Source: Rhodobacterales bacterium
GTDB lineage: Bacteria > Pseudomonadota > Alphaproteobacteria > Rhodobacterales > Rhodobacteraceae
Direction: 5' to 3'
Length of the DNA stretch: 9,707 bases
NCBI GenBank assembly: GCA_009992615.1
Contig: JAACVA010000061.1
Span: 5,413 to 15,119 of the forward strand
The notes beneath the pieces are model-generated. The model was not told the origin of the DNA, did no database searches, and was given only the letters and a program-made list of their open reading frames with translations. Of the stretch, positions 7,347 through 9,707 are shown piece after piece (position 1 is the first letter of the stretch; each line of letters opens with the position of its first letter). Position numbers and translations under genes: made by a program.

Positions 7347-8327
7347 ATGAGCGTGCTGCCCCCCATAGCCCTGACCTGCGGCGATCCTTCTGGAATTGGC
7401 CCCGAACTGGCCGTCAGCGCCTGGCGCAGTCTGGGTGCGCGATTGCCGTTTTTCTTGATCGGCGATCCCCGGCACCTGCCCCAGGGGACGCCCGCCGCGC
7501 TGATCCGTGCCCCGGCCGAGGCGGTCACCGCCAGCGCCCACGCCTTGCCCGTACTGCGCCACGATTTCGCCGCCCCCGCCCGACCGGGTGATCCCGATCC
7601 GGCCAATGCCCAAGGCGTGATCGATGTGATTGCCCGCGCCGTCGATCTGGTGCAGCGCGGCGAGGCGAGCGCGATTTGCACCAACCCGATCCACAAGAAG
7701 GCACTGAAGGACGGCGCAGGGTTTGCCTGGCCCGGCCATACCGAATATCTGGCGCATCTTGCCGGGGTTGACCGGGTGGTGATGATGCTGGCCTGCGCGG
7801 CCTTGCGGGTCGTGCCGGTGACGATCCACATTCCCTTGGCCGAGGTGCCCGGCGCGCTGAGCGCAACACTGCTGCGCGACACCCTGCGCATCACCCATGC
7901 CGCGCTGATCCGCGATTTCGGCATCGACGCACCGCGCATCACGGTGGCCGGGCTGAACCCCCACGCAGGCGAAGGTGGCGCCATGGGCCACGAGGAAATC
8001 GACCTGATCGCGCCGGTGGTGGCGGCCCTGCGCGCCGAGGGCATGGCGATTTGTGGGCCGATGTCAGCCGATACGATGTTTCACCCCCGGGCGCGCGAAG
8101 GCTATGACGCGGCGGTGTGCATGTACCACGATCAGGCGCTGATCCCGATCAAGACGATCGACTTTGCCGGCGGCGTCAATGTGACCCTGGGCCTGCCCTT
8201 CGTGCGCAGCTCACCCGACCACGGCACCGCATTTGACATCGCAGGACGTGGCATTGCCGATGCCGGTTCGCTGATCGCCGCCTTGAAAATGGCCCGGACA
8301 ATGGCCCATGCCCGGGGCGCGCGCTGA
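7347..8327 (+). CDS. pdxA: 4-hydroxythreonine-4-phosphate dehydrogenase PdxA
   Basis: A 326-residue cytoplasmic enzyme of pyridoxal 5'-phosphate (vitamin B6) synthesis. It oxidises 4-phosphohydroxy-L-threonine with NAD(P) to a product that decarboxylates to 3-amino-2-oxopropyl phosphate, the substrate of PdxJ. The start has the family motif TCGDPSGIGPE (10-20). The metal-binding histidines known in E. coli PdxA (H166, H211, H266) correspond to H161 (TIHIPL), H206 (LNPHAGEGG) and H261 (MYHDQALIP), all shifted by five; the substrate histidine is H131 in PGHTEYLA. PDHGTAFDIAG near the C-terminus is also characteristic. The start at 7347 is preferred over frames running back into surA because AAGGAA lies 5 bases upstream and SVLPPIALTCGDP is the normal N-terminus. 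Its stop overlaps the rsmA start by one base. Confidence 0.96.
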   Translation: MSVLPPIALTCGDPSGIGPELAVSAWRSLGARLPFFLIGDPRHLPQGTPAALIRAPAEAVTASAHALPVLRHDFAAPARPGDPDPANAQGVIDVIARAVDLVQRGEASAICTNPIHKKALKDGAGFAWPGHTEYLAHLAGVDRVVMMLACAALRVVPVTIHIPLAEVPGALSATLLRDTLRITHAALIRDFGIDAPRITVAGLNPHAGEGGAMGHEEIDLIAPVVAALRAEGMAICGPMSADTMFHPRAREGYDAAVCMYHDQALIPIKTIDFAGGVNVTLGLPFVRSSPDHGTAFDIAGRGIADAGSLIAALKMARTMAHARGAR

Positions 8328-9226
8328 TGGACAGCGGCCCTCCGGGGGAGGTATTTTCCAGCAAGAAAGAGACAGGCGGGCTGGACGAGCTGCCATCGCT
8401 TGCGCGGGTGATCGCCAAACACGGGCTGGCGGCGAAGAAATCACTGGGGCAGAATTTCCTGCTGGACCTGAACCTGACCGAAAAGATCGCGCGCCAGGCC
8501 GGGGATCTGACGCAGTGCGATGTTCTGGAGGTGGGGCCGGGCCCGGGCGGGCTGACCCGGGCCTTGCTGGCGCGGGGCGCGCGGCGGGTGTTGGCGATCG
8601 AGAAAGATCCGCGTTGTCTTGCGGCGCTGGGTGAAATTGCAGCAGTCAGCGATGGACGGCTGGAGGTGGTGCAGGGCGATGCGTTGGAGATCGACGCGCG
8701 CGCGCTGTTGGCCCCGCCGATCCGGGTGGTGGCGAACCTGCCGTACAACGTGGGAACCGAGCTTTTGGTGCGCTGGCTGGATCCGGGCGACTGGCCGCCG
8801 TTCTGGGACAGTCTGACGCTGATGTTCCAGCGCGAGGTGGCCGAGCGGATCGTCGCGCAGCCGGGCGGCAAGGCCTATGGCCGGCTGGCAATTCTCAGCC
8901 AGTGGCGCACCACCCCGCGGATCGTGATGAGCCTGCCCCCCGAGGCATTCACGCCCGCGCCCAAGGTGCACTCAGCGGTCGTGCATTTCACCCGGCTGGA
9001 GACGTCTCGGTATCCGGCGGATGCAAAACGGTTGTTCTGGATCGTGGCGATGGCGTTCAACCAGCGGCGCAAGATGCTGCGCGCAGCCCTTAAGGCGGCA
9101 GCACCCGATATCGAGGACCGTTTGAGGGCCGCAGGAATCGCGCCGACAGAGCGGGCCGAGCAGGTGTCGCTGGAGCAATTTTGCGCCCTTGCGCAGACCT
9201 TTCAACCCGAGCCTGCGTTGCGGTGA
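8327..9226 (+). CDS. rsmA: 16S rRNA (adenine1518-N6/adenine1519-N6)-dimethyltransferase RsmA (KsgA)
   Basis: A 299-residue enzyme that transfers four methyl groups from S-adenosylmethionine to two adjacent adenines in the 3'-terminal hairpin of 16S rRNA late in small-subunit assembly. SLGQNFLLDLNLT (39-51) is the family N-terminal motif. The cofactor site is LEVGPGPGGLT (67-77) followed by AIEKD (90-94) and GDAL (117-120). The catalytic NLPY is at 137-140. PPEAFTPAPKV (204-213) and AFNQRRKMLR (243-252) are also typical. The ATG overlaps the pdxA stop (TGATG), suggesting reinitiation; there is no strong ribosome-binding site. Residues 1-18 (MDSGPPGEVFSSKKETGG) are not like normal family starts and derive from a hairpin-forming sequence (separate entry). 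No ATG, GTG or TTG lies in frame between residue 1 and the conserved part; a CTG at residue 19 is the only near alternative. Confidence 0.95.
   Translation: MDSGPPGEVFSSKKETGGLDELPSLARVIAKHGLAAKKSLGQNFLLDLNLTEKIARQAGDLTQCDVLEVGPGPGGLTRALLARGARRVLAIEKDPRCLAALGEIAAVSDGRLEVVQGDALEIDARALLAPPIRVVANLPYNVGTELLVRWLDPGDWPPFWDSLTLMFQREVAERIVAQPGGKAYGRLAILSQWRTTPRIVMSLPPEAFTPAPKVHSAVVHFTRLETSRYPADAKRLFWIVAMAFNQRRKMLRAALKAAAPDIEDRLRAAGIAPTERAEQVSLEQFCALAQTFQPEPALR
8337..8372 (+). repeat. Hairpin element at the pdxA/rsmA junction, resembling a short interspersed repeat
   Basis: CCTCC (8339-8343), a GGG loop and GGAGG (8347-8351) form a short GC stem, followed directly by TATTTT (8352-8357) and an A/G-rich stretch (8361-8372). 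The pattern of a CCTCCGG-type stem, then TATTT, then a purine-rich tail resembles short sequences I recall as frequent at gene ends in Rhodobacterales genomes; that recollection cannot be tested here. This is the only copy in the window. Unusually it lies inside the presumed rsmA reading frame, encoding its first 15 or so residues, instead of between genes. Confidence 0.45.
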
Positions 9227-9330
9227 AGGACGATCCATGTCGCGCAGATAACCCGAAGCGCTGGCAGAACGACAAGCGATAGGGCCGGTTGCGGGGCGAC
9301 GGCAGACCGCAGCCGCGTGAGTGACTCTGC

Positions 9331-9359
9331 AAAAAACCGCCCCCTTCGCGGGGGCGGTT
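9331..9359 (-). terminator. Rho-independent terminator of the OmpA-family gene, possibly shared with rsmA
   Basis: A perfect 10-base-pair stem (9335-9344 with 9350-9359, arms AACCGCCCCC and GGGGGCGGTT) closes a 5-base loop. On the minus strand it is followed by a run of six T (complement of A 9331-9336), making a textbook intrinsic terminator 28 bases past the OmpA-family stop. On the plus strand the stem is followed by CCATTTGG, without a proper T run, so termination of the rsmA-side transcript here is less certain. The rest of the interval between rsmA and this hairpin (9227-9330) shows no gene or recognisable site. Confidence 0.9.
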
Positions 9360-9387
9360 CCATTTGGATCATGACTTTTCGCTTGGG

Positions 9388-9707
9388 TCAGCGCGCAGCG
9401 ACCTGCATCAGGTCGGTGATGCGCCGCACTCCGGCGCGGCGGTTTGCACGTTCAGCCGTTTCGGTCTGGATGCGCAGATCGCTTTCGCCATAGCCCTGCA
9501 CCACCAGATTTTCCGGTGGGACATCGAAATATTCGGTCAGCGCAAGGGCGAGCGATTCGGCGCGCCGGTCTGACAGGATCAGGTTCGTGCCGGCCGCCCC
9601 AACGGCATCGGTGTGGCCCTCGACAAGAAACACCTCGTTGGGGTTCTGTTCGATCATTTGCACCATGGCGCGGCCCAGGTCCGCCAGGCTGCGGGCCTGT
9701 TCCGGCT
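9388..9707 (-). CDS. OmpA-family protein, C-terminal peptidoglycan-binding domain (partial)
   Basis: Reading leftward from the window edge, 105 residues end at a TGA at 9390-9388; the N-terminal part lies outside the window, so the ATG at 9666 is internal. The visible part is an OmpA C-terminal domain: VFLVEGHTDAVG, then NLILSDRRAESLALALTEYF, then VVQGYGESDLRI and ANRRAGVRRIT. In this fold the aspartate of HTD and the arginine of the DRRAE segment bind the diaminopimelate of peptidoglycan, and both are present. The product is likely an envelope protein anchoring the outer membrane or a lipoprotein to the wall. What precedes the domain (barrel, lipoprotein or other) cannot be seen, so no gene symbol is given. 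The gene converges on rsmA and has its own strong terminator. Confidence 0.88.
   Translation of the reverse strand, partial: PEQARSLADLGRAMVQMIEQNPNEVFLVEGHTDAVGAAGTNLILSDRRAESLALALTEYFDVPPENLVVQGYGESDLRIQTETAERANRRAGVRRITDLMQVAAR

Noticed and set aside
6029..8044. A 671-codon open frame on the minus strand.
   Set aside because: It runs antisense across surA and pdxA, two genes with clear family motifs, and its product has no domain-like pattern. It is a composition artefact.
9227..9330. Possible small gene after rsmA, with AGGA and an ATG at 9237.
   Set aside because: The frame reads only four codons (ATG TCG CGC AGA) before TAA, so it is not a gene.
1..9707. An undescribed defence, mobile or biosynthetic system in the window.
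   Set aside because: All well-supported genes are conserved housekeeping families in a familiar order. There are no integrases, transposases, repeat arrays, RNA genes or composition breaks visible by eye.

Overview
This is a GC-rich stretch of an alphaproteobacterial chromosome. It is most likely from the Rhodobacterales (Roseobacter/Rhodobacter group), judging by the style of the encoded proteins, the gene order and the composition. It is a housekeeping locus: every well-supported gene belongs to a known family. I found no sign of phage, insertion sequences, CRISPR, tRNA or rRNA, and no undescribed system. The points worth a second look are at the level of detail.

Layout. On the minus strand at the left, positions 129 to 1 hold the first 43 codons of holC (DNA polymerase III chi subunit). 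It directly follows pepA (leucyl aminopeptidase, 1596 to 130), so the two form a pepA-holC unit. A divergent gap of about 130 bases (1597-1725) separates pepA from a tightly packed plus-strand series: lptF (1726-2847), lptG (2844-3938), lptD (3942-6053), a SurA-type periplasmic chaperone/peptidyl-prolyl isomerase (6089-7327), pdxA (7347-8327) and rsmA (8327-9226). The junctions are a 4-base overlap, gaps of 3, 35 and 19 bases, and a 1-base overlap, which strongly suggests one operon. At the right end, a minus-strand OmpA-family gene (9707 to 9388, N-terminus outside the window) converges on rsmA. A strong intrinsic terminator (9331-9359) lies between them.

How the genes work together. LptF and LptG are the membrane subunits of the ABC transporter that extracts lipopolysaccharide from the inner membrane. 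LptD is the outer-membrane translocon at the other end of the same pathway. SurA-type chaperones help fold and deliver outer-membrane beta-barrels, LptD being a known client in E. coli. PdxA (vitamin B6 synthesis) and RsmA (16S rRNA dimethylation) are metabolic and ribosomal genes that travel with lptD-surA in many Proteobacteria. In E. coli, lptFG lies beside pepA-holC while lptD-surA-pdxA-rsmA is a separate locus; here the two blocks are contiguous.

Main oddities: RsmA has an N-terminal extension encoded by a hairpin-plus-T-run sequence that resembles a short interspersed intergenic element; LptD has a cysteine layout unlike that of E. coli; the SurA-type protein has one recognisable parvulin domain followed by a divergent, cysteine-containing second half; and the pdxA ribosome-binding site lies in a perfect 12-base palindrome.
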